DNA of 64,000 nucleotides from Ignavibacteria bacterium. Its GTDB lineage: Bacteria > Bacteroidota > Ignavibacteria > Kapaibacteriales > Kapaibacteriaceae. The DNA lies in contig JABMNI010000041.1 of NCBI GenBank assembly GCA_013204605.1, positions 1 to 64,000 on the forward strand, given 5' to 3'. Positions 27,580 to 36,443 of the stretch are shown in pieces (the first letter of the stretch is position 1; each line of letters starts with the position of its first letter). The notes beneath the pieces are model-generated. The model was not told the DNA's origin. It saw only the letters and a program-made list of their open reading frames with translations, and ran no database searches. Made by a program: the position numbers and the translations under genes.

Positions 27580-27679
27580 GCGCACCTATTATGTGACATT
27601 ATTCGAAAAAATATTACTGCGTTCAGCTTTCGCAAAACTACCATTCGCCCAACTAGTGCTTTACAAAGCAGGTTTACTG

Positions 27680-28669
27680 CTATTCTATGAAGCCCGTTTT
27701 CTTGTAAACTTTTCGCAAAACCTTGCGTGCACGACCCCGAGCTTTTTCTGCTCCATCGGCAAGGATTTTTCTCAGTGCTGCATCATCGGCTCGGATTTCA
27801 ATAAAGCGTTCACGTATCGGACGCACGTACCCGGCTATGGCATGCGCAACTGTTTCCTTGAATTCTGCATAGCCCCCTGACCCTTTAAATTCCTGCTCGA
27901 TTTCGGCGAAAGATTTGTTGTTAACAATGTGGTAGAGCGTCATAAGATTTGAAATTCCCGGACGTAATTTTTCATCGTAGATAATTTCGGTTCCGGAATC
28001 GGTAACGGCGCGTTTTATTTTGTTGATGATTTGTTCGTCGGTGTCGACCAGATAAATCGAATTTTTCTCGTTCGGATCCGACTTCGACATTTTTTTCGTG
28101 GGCTCTTGCAGACTCATAATGCGTCCGCCAACTTCCGGGATATACGGCTCGGGCACCGTAAACGTATCCGAGTACCGATGATTAAAACGTTCGGCCAAAT
28201 TTCGTGCAAGCTCGAGATGTTGTTTTTGATCTTCACCCACGGGAACCAGATCGGCGTTGTACACCAAGATATCGGCGGCCATTAAAATTGGATACGTGAA
28301 GAGTCCGACGTTTACATTATCAGAGTGGCGGTCAGACTTGTCCTTGAACTGCGTCATGCGCGAGCACTCGCCCATGCCCGTCATGCATGTAAGCACCCAC
28401 GCAAGTTGCACATGTTCGGGCACATGACTCTGGATGAACACCGTGCTTTTTTCGGGATCGATGCCCGCGGCAATGTACATGGCGGCTGCATCGAGGGTCC
28501 GTTTGCGCAGCATGGCTGGTTCTTGTCTGACGGTAATTGCATGCTGGTCTACCACGCAAAACAGAGAGTCGAATTCGCTCTGCAGCTTAACCCAGTTGCG
28601 CAGTGCGCCGGCGATGTGTCCAAAGGTTAACTCGCCCGACGGGGCCATACCCGATAGTATAGTCTTCAT
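27680..28669 (-). CDS. trpS: Tryptophanyl-tRNA synthetase
   Basis: A class I aminoacyl-tRNA synthetase. SGMAPSGELTFGHIAGA is the HIGH region, the QHLELARNLAERFN segment follows, and KKMSKSDPN is the KMSKS loop. Start ATG 28669 (MKTILSGMAPSG) matches the family; the track extension of 69 residues upstream overlaps the divergent barrel gene. The length of 329 residues is normal. It ends KVYKKTGFIE. Confidence 0.96.
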   Translation of the reverse strand: MKTILSGMAPSGELTFGHIAGALRNWVKLQSEFDSLFCVVDQHAITVRQEPAMLRKRTLDAAAMYIAAGIDPEKSTVFIQSHVPEHVQLAWVLTCMTGMGECSRMTQFKDKSDRHSDNVNVGLFTYPILMAADILVYNADLVPVGEDQKQHLELARNLAERFNHRYSDTFTVPEPYIPEVGGRIMSLQEPTKKMSKSDPNEKNSIYLVDTDEQIINKIKRAVTDSGTEIIYDEKLRPGISNLMTLYHIVNNKSFAEIEQEFKGSGGYAEFKETVAHAIAGYVRPIRERFIEIRADDAALRKILADGAEKARGRARKVLRKVYKKTGFIE

Positions 28670-28715
28670 AACTGCAAAGCTAACACCCAACGCGCAATGC
28701 CGTATTTTCGACGCC

Positions 28716-29270
28716 ATGAAAAGCCCCCTAAAAATATTATTCTTCATACTTGCTATGGTTTTGTGTGTTCCAGCAAGCGCGCAAGAGGAGCTAGGCAAGG
28801 TGAGCGAGCAGTCGTCATCGTGGTCGATGATCGGATTTGATCGCACTTGGGTCCCGCAGGAAAGGGGCTTCCCCAATGGTGGATTTGGATTTACAACGTT
28901 TCAAAGTTTGAACGATCCGCGCACAATTTGGCTAGGTGGGGGGCTACGGGGAACGGGCGTTCACCGGCGCGATGCGCTGGCGCTCACCATGGGTCCAGGT
29001 GTTCAATTGCTCGGAACCTCGCGTCTGGGAGTTTTCGCATACGTCCAAGCCGGCATGTGCATTTCCTCCAGCAACGCCCTAACTGGATTCAGTTTTTTCA
29101 CCGACACGTCAACAACGTTTGGATTGACCTCCATAGGTGCCCTTGGCGGGAGCGTAGAAGCCTTTTCAAACGTTAAAATTTACGTCGCATTTATTGGCAC
29201 CTACTTTTCAAACGAGCACGGCTACACCCCGTACGGTCTACAGTTGGGTCTGACAATAGGAGGCAAGTAA
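28716..29270 (+). CDS. Small outer-membrane barrel-like protein
   Basis: A 184-residue protein with signal peptide MKSPLKILFFILAMVLCVPASAQ. Glycine/aromatic-rich strands follow (GGFGFTTFQSL, LGVFAYVQAGM, VEAFSNVKIYVAFIG) and the end is YTPYGLQLGLTIGGK, typical of a small beta-barrel. The track ORF starts upstream at 28434 within trpS antisense; ATG 28716 is the sensible start. It overlaps the next gene as TAATG, so they are translationally coupled. Function is unknown. It is divergent from trpS, with starts 46 nt apart. Confidence 0.72.
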   Translation: MKSPLKILFFILAMVLCVPASAQEELGKVSEQSSSWSMIGFDRTWVPQERGFPNGGFGFTTFQSLNDPRTIWLGGGLRGTGVHRRDALALTMGPGVQLLGTSRLGVFAYVQAGMCISSSNALTGFSFFTDTSTTFGLTSIGALGGSVEAFSNVKIYVAFIGTYFSNEHGYTPYGLQLGLTIGGK

Positions 29271-30856
29271 TGATAGGATTTGGATCGTATCGAATCAACA
29301 CCACAAACGCCCAGCACGAACAAGCGCTCAAACTCGCACTTGCCAACGGCATAACGCTCATTGATACCAGCACCAATTATGGTAACGGACAAAGCGAACA
29401 ACTTATCGGGCGAGTTATAAACGCGAGAAATTCTGATGCGGGAAATTCTAACGCTGATAATTCTAACGCGAACATTTCTAACACGGAAAATTCTTACGCG
29501 GAAAATTCAGCGGTGCAAGTAGTTACTAAGGTGGGATATATTCAGGGCGACCTCCATGATTTTGCGCTAGCGCACGAGGCCATGGGCAACCCCTTTCAGG
29601 ACGTGGTGAAACTCTCCGACGGGCTCTGGCACTGCATTCACCCAGATTTTCTCGAGGCAGTTCTCGAGCAATCTTTTGCCCGACTTCAAACCCCGCACGT
29701 CCACGCCGTGTTGTTGCACAACCCTGAATATTTTTTGCAACTGGCGTTCAAAGAATCCAAGGATGTCGATGAATCCCGCACCGAAATGTACCGTCGCATC
29801 GCTCTTGCTTTCGAGTATCTGGAAAGTTTAGTTGTTAAGGGGCTTATCAGTGCGTATGGAATTTCGTCAAACACGTTCGTTGCCGATGCTCAAGCGTACG
29901 ATCATGTAAGTCTTGAGAAGTGCATTGAAATTGCACGTGCTATTGCAGAGACAAGTTCAAGTGATAGCGTGAGCTCAAACTCAAGCGAGAGTGCTGGGCT
30001 GGTTTCGAATAATAGCACAGCTGTTGGCGTGCAAAATACTTCCAGCTCGGTACATAATTTCAAGTACGCGCAATTCCCTTTCAATTTGTTGGAGAACGAC
30101 GCCGTGCTTTGCAAGAACCAATCCGACGGTACGATGTCTACATTGGATGTAGCTCGCGCCAACAACATGTTTGTCATGGGAAACCGACCTCTCAATGCAT
30201 TTGTCGATGGTGAGTTGATTCGCCTTGCAACACACGTGCTGCCGGGTCAGGAGAACATCGCCGACCTCAGCGATTTCGCACAAGAAATCGAAACCACAAT
30301 TCACGCACTCGAGCTTGTTGAGCACGAAGTCACACAAGATGTAATTCGAAATGCGAATGTAGATGCAGAGGAGCAACCAAAGGTTCACGAAGCCTTCCGA
30401 ATTGCCAGCGCCTTGTGTTCTGCGTGGAACACTTTTCAGGGCAAAATGCACTGGGAGGATGTTCGCCGCGCACATCTCGACACGCGCCTGCAGACCGTTA
30501 CAGAATACGTAGATCGAATGTCAGATCCGGCAAGCTTGTTATCCTACATCGAAAGTATTTCTGCCTTACTCGACCAACTCTCGCTTCTGTATACGGCAGA
30601 TGAAAATGAATCGCTCGATTCAATGCGCGAACGTCTAACGGAAATTTTTTCGCTGCCTTCAACCACGCCCCTTCAACACATTGCCATTCATGCTGTTAAT
30701 CACACGCAAGGTGTCGGCGCTGTCCTAGTTGGAATGCGCACCCCGCAATACGTACGCGATGTCCTGCAGTGCGCTCAGCTGCCACCATCAACTTACGATG
30801 AACAAACGTGGGAGAAAGTACGAGAAGCGTTGGTGGAACTGTCGGCGGAAGAGTGA
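29270..30856 (+). CDS. Aldo/keto reductase family protein, large
   Basis: NAD(P)H-dependent oxidoreductase fold. Tetrad positions are visible: Asp in LIDTSTNYGNGQSEQLIG, Tyr in the same motif, Lys in VVTKVGY and His in AVLLHNPE. Residues about 51-80 are an inserted (A-x-N-S-x)6 repeat just after the first helix. The protein is 528 residues, against about 320 for simple members. The extra C-terminal half (QPKVHEAFRIASALCSAWNTF, LPSTTPLQHIAIHAVNHTQGVGAVLVGMR) resembles the long AKR form of Bacteroidota/Chlorobi. The substrate is unknown. Confidence 0.85.
   Translation: MIGFGSYRINTTNAQHEQALKLALANGITLIDTSTNYGNGQSEQLIGRVINARNSDAGNSNADNSNANISNTENSYAENSAVQVVTKVGYIQGDLHDFALAHEAMGNPFQDVVKLSDGLWHCIHPDFLEAVLEQSFARLQTPHVHAVLLHNPEYFLQLAFKESKDVDESRTEMYRRIALAFEYLESLVVKGLISAYGISSNTFVADAQAYDHVSLEKCIEIARAIAETSSSDSVSSNSSESAGLVSNNSTAVGVQNTSSSVHNFKYAQFPFNLLENDAVLCKNQSDGTMSTLDVARANNMFVMGNRPLNAFVDGELIRLATHVLPGQENIADLSDFAQEIETTIHALELVEHEVTQDVIRNANVDAEEQPKVHEAFRIASALCSAWNTFQGKMHWEDVRRAHLDTRLQTVTEYVDRMSDPASLLSYIESISALLDQLSLLYTADENESLDSMRERLTEIFSLPSTTPLQHIAIHAVNHTQGVGAVLVGMRTPQYVRDVLQCAQLPPSTYDEQTWEKVREALVELSAEE
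29423..29512. repeat. 15-bp in-frame minisatellite, six units
   Basis: Six units of the type GCGxxxAATTCTAAC encode ARNSD, AGNSN, ADNSN, ANISN, TENSY and AENSA in the aldo/keto reductase. The repeat sits in a loop after the NYGNG motif, where family members normally have none. Confidence 0.9.
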
Positions 30857-30894
30857 TGCCGGGTAACTATCCATCCCAACAAGCACCAGGCTCT

Positions 30895-30984
30895 TCGTAA
30901 ATTTGCATTGGGATTTTTGCATTGGCATTATGAATTGGCATTGATGATTGGCATTCTCAGATTTACACATTTCCACATTTACAC
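30895..30984. repeat. CATTGG / CACATTT intergenic repeats before rpe
   Basis: Strings of GCATTGG and ACATTTCCACATTTACACAT run up to the ATG of rpe. The same words flank rpe on its other side and recur near 39.2, 44.8, 51.5, 58.2 and 59.8 kb. Confidence 0.8.
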
Positions 30985-31632
30985 ATGATCCTCGCTCCGT
31001 CTTTACTCGCCGCCGATTTCGGCCACCTATCCAGTCAAATCGCCGAGTGCGAAGCAGCCGGAGCAGACATTCTGCATATCGACGTCATGGACGGACACTT
31101 TGTCCCGCCCATCTCGTTCGGCGTCAGCCTCATGCCGGCAATTCGCGCCGCAACCACATTGCCCCTTGACGTACACCTCATGGTCACCAACCCCGACCAC
31201 CACATCCCGCAATTTGCCGACGCCGGAGCCAACTGGATTTCCGTTCACGCCGAAGTATGCCCGCACCTCCACCGCACGCTCCAATCCATCCGCCAACGCG
31301 GATGTCGCGCCGGTATCGTGCTCAACCCCGCCACTCCCCTCACCTACGCTACCGAAGCCGCCGAACACGCCGACTTCATCCTCCTCATGAGCGTCAACCC
31401 CGGCTATGGCGGCCAAGCCTTCATCCCCTCGTTCTTCGAACGCTGCAGTTCTTTGCGTGAGAGTCTAAATGAAAAGGGGCTTTCCCACATCCAAATAGAA
31501 GTCGACGGCGGCGTAAACGCCTCCAACATCAAAGCCGTGTGCGATGCCGGAGCCGAAATAATCGTCAGCGGAAGCGGAGTGTTTAAAGGGGATATTGCGC
31601 AGAACATCTTACAGATTCGGGCAAATGTGTAA
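30985..31632 (+). CDS. rpe: Ribulose-phosphate 3-epimerase
   Basis: Interconverts ribulose-5-P and xylulose-5-P. It is a TIM barrel with APSLLAADF, HIDVMDGHFVPPISFG (metal His and Asp), LDVHLMV, SVNPGYGGQ and EVDGGVN. The length of 215 residues is normal. Its leader consists entirely of CACATTT-type repeats that end at the start codon. No operon partner is obvious. Confidence 0.96.
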   Translation: MILAPSLLAADFGHLSSQIAECEAAGADILHIDVMDGHFVPPISFGVSLMPAIRAATTLPLDVHLMVTNPDHHIPQFADAGANWISVHAEVCPHLHRTLQSIRQRGCRAGIVLNPATPLTYATEAAEHADFILLMSVNPGYGGQAFIPSFFERCSSLRESLNEKGLSHIQIEVDGGVNASNIKAVCDAGAEIIVSGSGVFKGDIAQNILQIRANV

Positions 31633-31700
31633 ATGTGGAAATCTGAGAATGCCAATGGCAAATGCAAATGTGGAAATGCGTAAATCTGAGAATGACAATG
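31620..31700. repeat. AAATGTGGAAAT repeats after rpe
   Basis: Complementary-sense copies of the CACATTT words (AAATGTGTAAATGTGGAAATC, TGAGAATG). They run from the last rpe codons to the start of the next gene, so rpe is bracketed by inverted-sense repeat clusters. Confidence 0.75.
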
Positions 31701-32039
31701 ATAATTAGTCTTGAGGTCATTTGTTACCTACTGTTGTTGCTAGCATCGTTTGAATTGCTACCTAATATTGGCATTGAGCGGCACACCGTTGTTGCGATTA
31801 TCATGTCTGTGATTACGCTGTACTCATGGAATCGGCGATCAGTAATTCCCGCATTCAAAATGGTGAGCTTGGGCAGTTTGATATCCATGCTGGCGCTTGG
31901 ACTCATACCTTTGATGAGTTCAGTTTCCATTCCCATTTTTGTTTTTCTTTGTGTTGATGGTTTTGTGCTTGTAGTGTTCTTGGTGACGGTTGCAACAGAC
32001 ATTACAACAATGGTCGGCAGTAAGCCACTGGCCGAATAG
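31692..32039 (+). CDS. Small integral membrane protein
   Basis: About 115 residues with four predicted membrane segments (EVICYLLLLLASFELL, TVVAIIMSVITLY, MVSLGSLISMLALGLIPLM, IFVFLCVDGFVLVVFLVTVA). The track start at 31662 lies in the repeat; ATG 31692 or 31698 is likelier. No family recognised and no functional residue stands out. Confidence 0.55.
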   Translation: MTMIISLEVICYLLLLLASFELLPNIGIERHTVVAIIMSVITLYSWNRRSVIPAFKMVSLGSLISMLALGLIPLMSSVSIPIFVFLCVDGFVLVVFLVTVATDITTMVGSKPLAE

Positions 32040-32080
32040 GATGCTTTAGCCGGCTGGGTAAGTCCTGCATGGACGACACA

Positions 32081-32212
32081 TTAATTCCGGTAGAACACTT
32101 TGCGCTCAACGTGCCCATCTTGCAAGCGGATGGTGGCGGCGTAGATGCCCTTCGGAGACTCGAGGGAGTTGTCGAGAATTACTTTACACTGTGTGCCATC
32201 ACATCTTGATTG
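32081..32212 (-). pseudogene. T9SS sorting-domain remnant
   Basis: On the minus strand a 43-codon open stretch ends in TAA at 32081. It reads DGTQCKVILDNSLESPKG then IYAATIRLQDGHVERKVFYRN, the last two strands of a T9SS C-terminal sorting domain. An in-frame TGA at 32213-32215 and the lack of any upstream domain show that the rest of the gene is gone. It is not in the ORF track. Confidence 0.75.
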
Positions 32213-32368
32213 TCACATTTTAGCCTCCTTCCAGCACTTATTCAGCGTATTAGCAAACACTTTAGGATTACAACGGCAGACTCCGGCAGAACGGCACTTG
32301 CGTTTCAGTCAAATTGACGGTGATATTTCTACTTACACTTACTGTTATCTATTTTTCCTATATTTGTT
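32213..32368. other. Non-coding spacer before HigBA
   Basis: This is AT-rich just before the toxin gene (CTTACTGTTATCTATTTTTCCTATATTTG), where a promoter should lie. I see no gene and no clear operator. Confidence 0.4.
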
Positions 32369-32707
32369 TTGAATATAACGTTTGATAACAACAAACTAGC
32401 ACGACTGGCCAACAACTTCAATAGATGTCAGAAGGAGATGGGTGCCTTTCGCGCAAAGCTCTTTCACAGACGCCTGGGCGATTTGTTGAACGCTGAAACG
32501 CTGGAAGATGTTCGATATCTCCCGGGCAAATACCACGAGTTGATTGGTGATAGAAAGGGTCAATGGGCTTGCGATCTCGATCAACCTTATAGAATGATTT
32601 TTGTACCTCACGAGAAGCCCGTTCCTACTAACCAGCATGGAGTTTCCGAATGGAATCAAATCAGGGGTGTGATAATCTTGGAGATTGCTGACTATCATGG
32701 CAAATAG
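32369..32707 (+). CDS. higB: HigB-type toxin (RelE/ParE superfamily)
   Basis: A 112-residue mRNA interferase-like toxin. The fold is recognisable from LFHRRLGDLLNAETLEDVR, then LPGKYHELIGDRKGQWACDLDQPYRMIF (the LPG-xRxELxGxrKGxWsxxLxxxyRxiF pattern of HigB) and IILEIADYHGK. It opens with TTG, the only sensible start before the first helix. The toxin-first order before its antitoxin is the hallmark of HigBA. Confidence 0.88.
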   Translation: MNITFDNNKLARLANNFNRCQKEMGAFRAKLFHRRLGDLLNAETLEDVRYLPGKYHELIGDRKGQWACDLDQPYRMIFVPHEKPVPTNQHGVSEWNQIRGVIILEIADYHGK

Positions 32708-32713
32708 TTGCTA

Positions 32714-33820
32714 ATGGAAACGAATAATATGACAACGAAAGAGCACACATATAAACCACAAATAGCATTCCATCCGGGTGAAACCTTGCGGGAAAAACTG
32801 GACGAGATGAACATGGGACCCAAGGAGTTTGCTGTGCGCACTGGCAAGCCAGAAAAGACCGTGATTGCCATTTTGAATACCACGAGTAGCGTTACTCCCG
32901 AAATGGCAGTCAGATTTGAACATGTGTTGAAAATCCCCGCACATTTTTGGCTGAACATGCAACGCCACTATGATGAGTATGTAGCTCGTGAACGCCACAC
33001 CGCAACGCTGAAAGAGCAGTCCAATTGGGCAAGGGGCTTTCCCATTGCTGACATGGTAAAGAAAGGCTGGATTCCTGAGCGAACCACAATTTCTGAAAAG
33101 ACGCAAGAGCTACTGTCCTTCTTCAGCGTGAGCAACCACGAAGCCTGGGCGAACTACTATCTCAATCAAGAGTTGAAAGTAGCTTTTCGAATCTCGCTTG
33201 AACACGTGAAGGAGCCTCATGCAGTTTCGGCCTGGTTGCGCAAAGGCGAACTTCAGGCCGCGAACGTGAAGGTTGTTCCATACAATGAGCAGAAATTCAA
33301 ATCTCTGCTGCCGAAGATGAAGTCAATCATGTCCTCACCGCCAAACAACTTTTTTAAACAATTGCAGAGTCTGTGCCTGCAGGCAGGTGTAATCGTGGTC
33401 CACACACCGTGTATTAAAAACGCGCCTATCAACGGCTGCACTCGTTGGTTGAACCATGCACCCCTCATTCAACTTTCAGGAAGAAATAGTAGGAACGACA
33501 TCTTTTGGTTCACGTTCTTCCATGAGGCCGGACACATTTTGTTGCATGGCAAAAAGGACATATTTCTGGAGGATCTCGAGTACTCTGAGTGTGATGCTCA
33601 AAAGGAATATGAAGCTGATGAGTTTGCGAAGCGGTGGACGCTTACTACCGAGCAGGAATCCGAAGTTTTACTCCACATGCCCTTAACAGAAAAGGACGTA
33701 ATTGGATTTGCGAAAAAGTTCAAAACTCATCCAGCTATCATCGTAGGTAGACTTCAACGCAGTGGACACGTTCGCCGGTCGTTTGGTGCAAAGTTCTTTG
33801 TGCACGTGGAACTGGAGTAA
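32714..33820 (+). CDS. higA: HigA antitoxin fused to an ImmA/IrrE metallopeptidase domain
   Basis: Residues about 10-95 are a Xre-type HTH (FHPGETLREKLDEMNMGPKEFAVRTG, then VTPEMAVRFEHVLKIPAHFWLNMQ). The C-terminal half has FFHEAGHILLHGKK, an HExxH zinc-peptidase motif of the ImmA/IrrE (COG2856) family, with a following EADEFAKRW Glu. The fusion is known among HigA-like proteins. It may let the antitoxin be processed in response to stress. The track begins with TTG 32708; ATG 32714 is preferred, 6 nt after the higB stop. Confidence 0.88.
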   Translation: METNNMTTKEHTYKPQIAFHPGETLREKLDEMNMGPKEFAVRTGKPEKTVIAILNTTSSVTPEMAVRFEHVLKIPAHFWLNMQRHYDEYVARERHTATLKEQSNWARGFPIADMVKKGWIPERTTISEKTQELLSFFSVSNHEAWANYYLNQELKVAFRISLEHVKEPHAVSAWLRKGELQAANVKVVPYNEQKFKSLLPKMKSIMSSPPNNFFKQLQSLCLQAGVIVVHTPCIKNAPINGCTRWLNHAPLIQLSGRNSRNDIFWFTFFHEAGHILLHGKKDIFLEDLEYSECDAQKEYEADEFAKRWTLTTEQESEVLLHMPLTEKDVIGFAKKFKTHPAIIVGRLQRSGHVRRSFGAKFFVHVELE

Positions 33821-33846
33821 CCGTTGGGCGAAAGCTGAAAGCCGCG

Positions 33847-35067
33847 TTAATCGCCCTTCAACCTTGCATGACTGAGTTTTGCGAGTGTGAACACCAAAGT
33901 TAGAACTACCAGCGCCACCATGCCCCCTACAAAGAAGTATGAGTCTGGGTACCATCGCTGGATGGCACCGGCCAGTGGATAGGAGAAGGCCCACCATAGA
34001 TGCGACCAAGCAAAGTGGGCTCCGTATACTCTGCCTTGGATGGGCTTGGGAATGTGCAGTGCGATTAGTGTTTGCATGCTGACGTTTACTAAACTCTGTG
34101 CGGCTCCCGCTACAAACCAGGCTACCATCAGTATGGGCAACGTGAAAAGATTGGCAGGGATAATTACAAGAGAAACTAGTGTAGCGCCTGCAATGATTAT
34201 GGGAACTAGGTTGGTGCCATGGCGTAGCGATCCAAGCCAAAAGGCGGCCATTGTAGCGCCAATGCCGAGGGCCGACATTACCCAGCCGTATTGCGCCACT
34301 TGCAAATGCAAACTTCCTTGCACGTACCCTACCGTGCCCACAAGTATTAACGCGCCTGCTACGGATGCCCCAAGCTGCATGAATAGTGGAAATCGTAACT
34401 GCGTTTCTCCAAACAACAGTCGGGTTCCTGTTTTGATGTCAGACCAGTTACTTTGCTTTTTACTCTTCGAATCTGGTGATGCAAGTAGGGGGCCAGGCAG
34501 AGCAACAATTACTATTGCCGCAATGAAAAATGTGGCAGCATCGATAAAAAAGATTTGACGTAATCCGATGAACGCGGCCAAGGAGCCAGCAATGCCAGGT
34601 CCGAGGACGCCAAGTAATTGGTACGTAGATGCCGAGAGCGAAATTGCACGACCGTACATTATCTCGTCAGAAAAAACCAACGGTACCGTAGCGTTATACG
34701 TGGGCGTGAAGAATGCGTTGAATACGTTTAGCCCGAACATCAAAACATACAGTTGCCATACTTCAGTCACAAATGGAAACATGCAAACAATTGCCAATCG
34801 AACGAAGTGCGTGGTGGCGAGTATGTACTTCCTGTCAAATCTATCAGCCAACACTCCGGCATACGGAGCCACAAAAACAAAGGCTGCTACACGTAGTGTT
34901 AGAGCGATTGAAAGTATCTCTGCAGAATTCGATGGTGACAATTCGAATGCCAATAAGGCTAAACCAAGCCACGTTATTGCATCACCAAACAAGCTTACTG
35001 ACTGCGCAAAATACAGTTGCGCAAAAACCTTGTTCGATAAACTGCGAAAGACTTCGGGTAGCTTCAT
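33847..35067 (-). CDS. MFS transporter, EntS/MDR-like
   Basis: A 406-residue protein with 12 likely membrane segments. The motif A loop GVLADRFDRKYIL lies between segments 2 and 3. Other segments include FGDAITWLGLALLAFEL at the N-terminus and MFGLNVFNAFFTPTYNATVP. It resembles the MFS_3/enterobactin-exporter group, which often gives drug efflux. The substrate is not predictable. It is convergent with higA and 15 nt downstream of the DUF4143 ATPase gene on the same strand. Confidence 0.85.
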   Translation of the reverse strand: MKLPEVFRSLSNKVFAQLYFAQSVSLFGDAITWLGLALLAFELSPSNSAEILSIALTLRVAAFVFVAPYAGVLADRFDRKYILATTHFVRLAIVCMFPFVTEVWQLYVLMFGLNVFNAFFTPTYNATVPLVFSDEIMYGRAISLSASTYQLLGVLGPGIAGSLAAFIGLRQIFFIDAATFFIAAIVIVALPGPLLASPDSKSKKQSNWSDIKTGTRLLFGETQLRFPLFMQLGASVAGALILVGTVGYVQGSLHLQVAQYGWVMSALGIGATMAAFWLGSLRHGTNLVPIIIAGATLVSLVIIPANLFTLPILMVAWFVAGAAQSLVNVSMQTLIALHIPKPIQGRVYGAHFAWSHLWWAFSYPLAGAIQRWYPDSYFFVGGMVALVVLTLVFTLAKLSHARLKGD

Positions 35068-35082
35068 GTGCTCAATAGCCCC

Positions 35083-36351
35083 CTACACAGTTAGTGCGCC
35101 GATAGGTACAACGGAGATACCGTCGGTGGTTTGATAGTGATGACCAGTTCCAGTTAAAACAATCAGGGCCTTGGGTTCGCCTTTTTTTTCAAGATTGATT
35201 TTATCTCTGAATTTTATCAACGAACTGCTTGCTTCAACAACTCTGTCTGGACTCAACTTAATCTCGATAGCTATCCAATCACCGTTTCGTTTCTCCACAA
35301 TTGCATCAACTTCCAGGTTGTCGCTATCGCGGTAATAGGAAACCGTTGCGTCGTGTAATTGTGCATACACGAACAAGTCTCGCATTACTAAGTTTTCAAA
35401 CAACTGACCCAGAAATGAAGTATCTCGGCGCAACAAATATTCGTTTGTATCAGCCGCAGCAGTTGCAATTGATGGGTCGGCAAAATAGGACCGACGCGTT
35501 GTGCGCAGTCGCACCTTGGAACGAAGATGAGTGTTCCAAGCTGGCACCATGGAAATCAGCATCGATCTTTCCAATGCATCGATGTACGAGCTGACAGTTA
35601 TCTCTGATACTCCTGCTCGATCACCCACGCTTCCCACATCGTTTGCTATGGTTGCTATGTTCATAGCTGCTCCAACACCTCGTGACATCGACTGCAAAAC
35701 CGATCGAATTTTGTTTGGATCTCGAGACTTTGTTGTAGTTCCAATTTGTGCCACATCAATGCGAATCGACTCTTCAACGTAGTCTCTGATTGCGTGTCTG
35801 GCCTGCGAAGACGTTAACCCAATATGACTAGGCCATCCTCCTGTTAACACATGCTCGATGATATCGCCAAACTCCAATGCGCTAGTTCCCAATTCAACCG
35901 GAATACCATTCAACAAGTCACCAAAAGATACCGCATTGGTTGAAAGCCCTAACTCAAACAGCGTCAACGGCCACATTCGCAGTCGGCTAAATCTCCCAGC
36001 ACCTGAATGTCGTGTACTGTCTTTAGGCGGTCGTGCCGATCCCGTGAGAATAAACTGTCCCTTCATTCCACGGTCATCCACGGCCCTTCTAACCACGTTC
36101 CATATCTCCGGATACTCTTGCCACTCATCAATTAGGCGCGGTGTAGCTCCCTCAACTGCTAACCTAGCCACAAGTTCTCCTCCCGTATTTTTTGCCTTTT
36201 CTGTGTCAGCTCGAATTTCGCTTGCCGCAAACCTTCGCGCGGTAACGGTTTTGCCACATGCCTTTGGACCCTCCAATACTATCGCCCCAGCGTAGGTTAG
36301 CCGGAACTCAATCATCTGATCCACTATTCTCTTATGATAATTCTTGTTCAT
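35083..36351 (-). CDS. AAA ATPase, DUF4143 family
   Basis: A 422-residue protein. Walker A is LEGPKACGKTVTARRFA, Walker B-like is LIDEWQEYPEIWN, sensor is GQFILTGSA, and the C-terminal DUF4143 nuclease-like part contains the end LGQLFENLVMRDLFVYA, then YYRDSDNLEVDAIVEK and WIAIEIKLS. The D-x-E-x-K-type residues resemble a PD-(D/E)XK site. The start is probably ATG 36351 (MNKNYHKRIVDQ). Three 16-bp direct repeats lie immediately upstream. The cellular role of the family is unclear; it is often found in accessory regions. Confidence 0.88.
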   Translation of the reverse strand: MNKNYHKRIVDQMIEFRLTYAGAIVLEGPKACGKTVTARRFAASEIRADTEKAKNTGGELVARLAVEGATPRLIDEWQEYPEIWNVVRRAVDDRGMKGQFILTGSARPPKDSTRHSGAGRFSRLRMWPLTLFELGLSTNAVSFGDLLNGIPVELGTSALEFGDIIEHVLTGGWPSHIGLTSSQARHAIRDYVEESIRIDVAQIGTTTKSRDPNKIRSVLQSMSRGVGAAMNIATIANDVGSVGDRAGVSEITVSSYIDALERSMLISMVPAWNTHLRSKVRLRTTRRSYFADPSIATAAADTNEYLLRRDTSFLGQLFENLVMRDLFVYAQLHDATVSYYRDSDNLEVDAIVEKRNGDWIAIEIKLSPDRVVEASSSLIKFRDKINLEKKGEPKALIVLTGTGHHYQTTDGISVVPIGALTV

Positions 36352-36381
36352 CTGAATACAAACATACACAAACTGCGATCA

Positions 36382-36443
36382 ATACTATAGGATTTGCGGA
36401 ACTTATACTATAGGATTTGCAGTGTTTATACTATAGGATTTGC
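36382..36443. repeat. Three direct repeats ATACTATAGGATTTGC, 23-bp period
   Basis: Identical 16-mers at 36382-36397, 36405-36420 and 36428-36443, spaced by 7 variable bases. The 23-bp period is close to two helical turns. They lie 31-92 nt upstream of the DUF4143 ATPase start, so they may be operators for that gene, or tandem promoters since the minus strand reads TATAGTAT in each. Confidence 0.9.

Noticed and set aside
28434-28715. N-terminal extension of the small barrel protein
   Set aside because: Lies in antisense to trpS; the signal peptide starts at 28716.
34568-35134. 188-aa plus-strand ORF
   Set aside because: Shadow of the MFS transporter.
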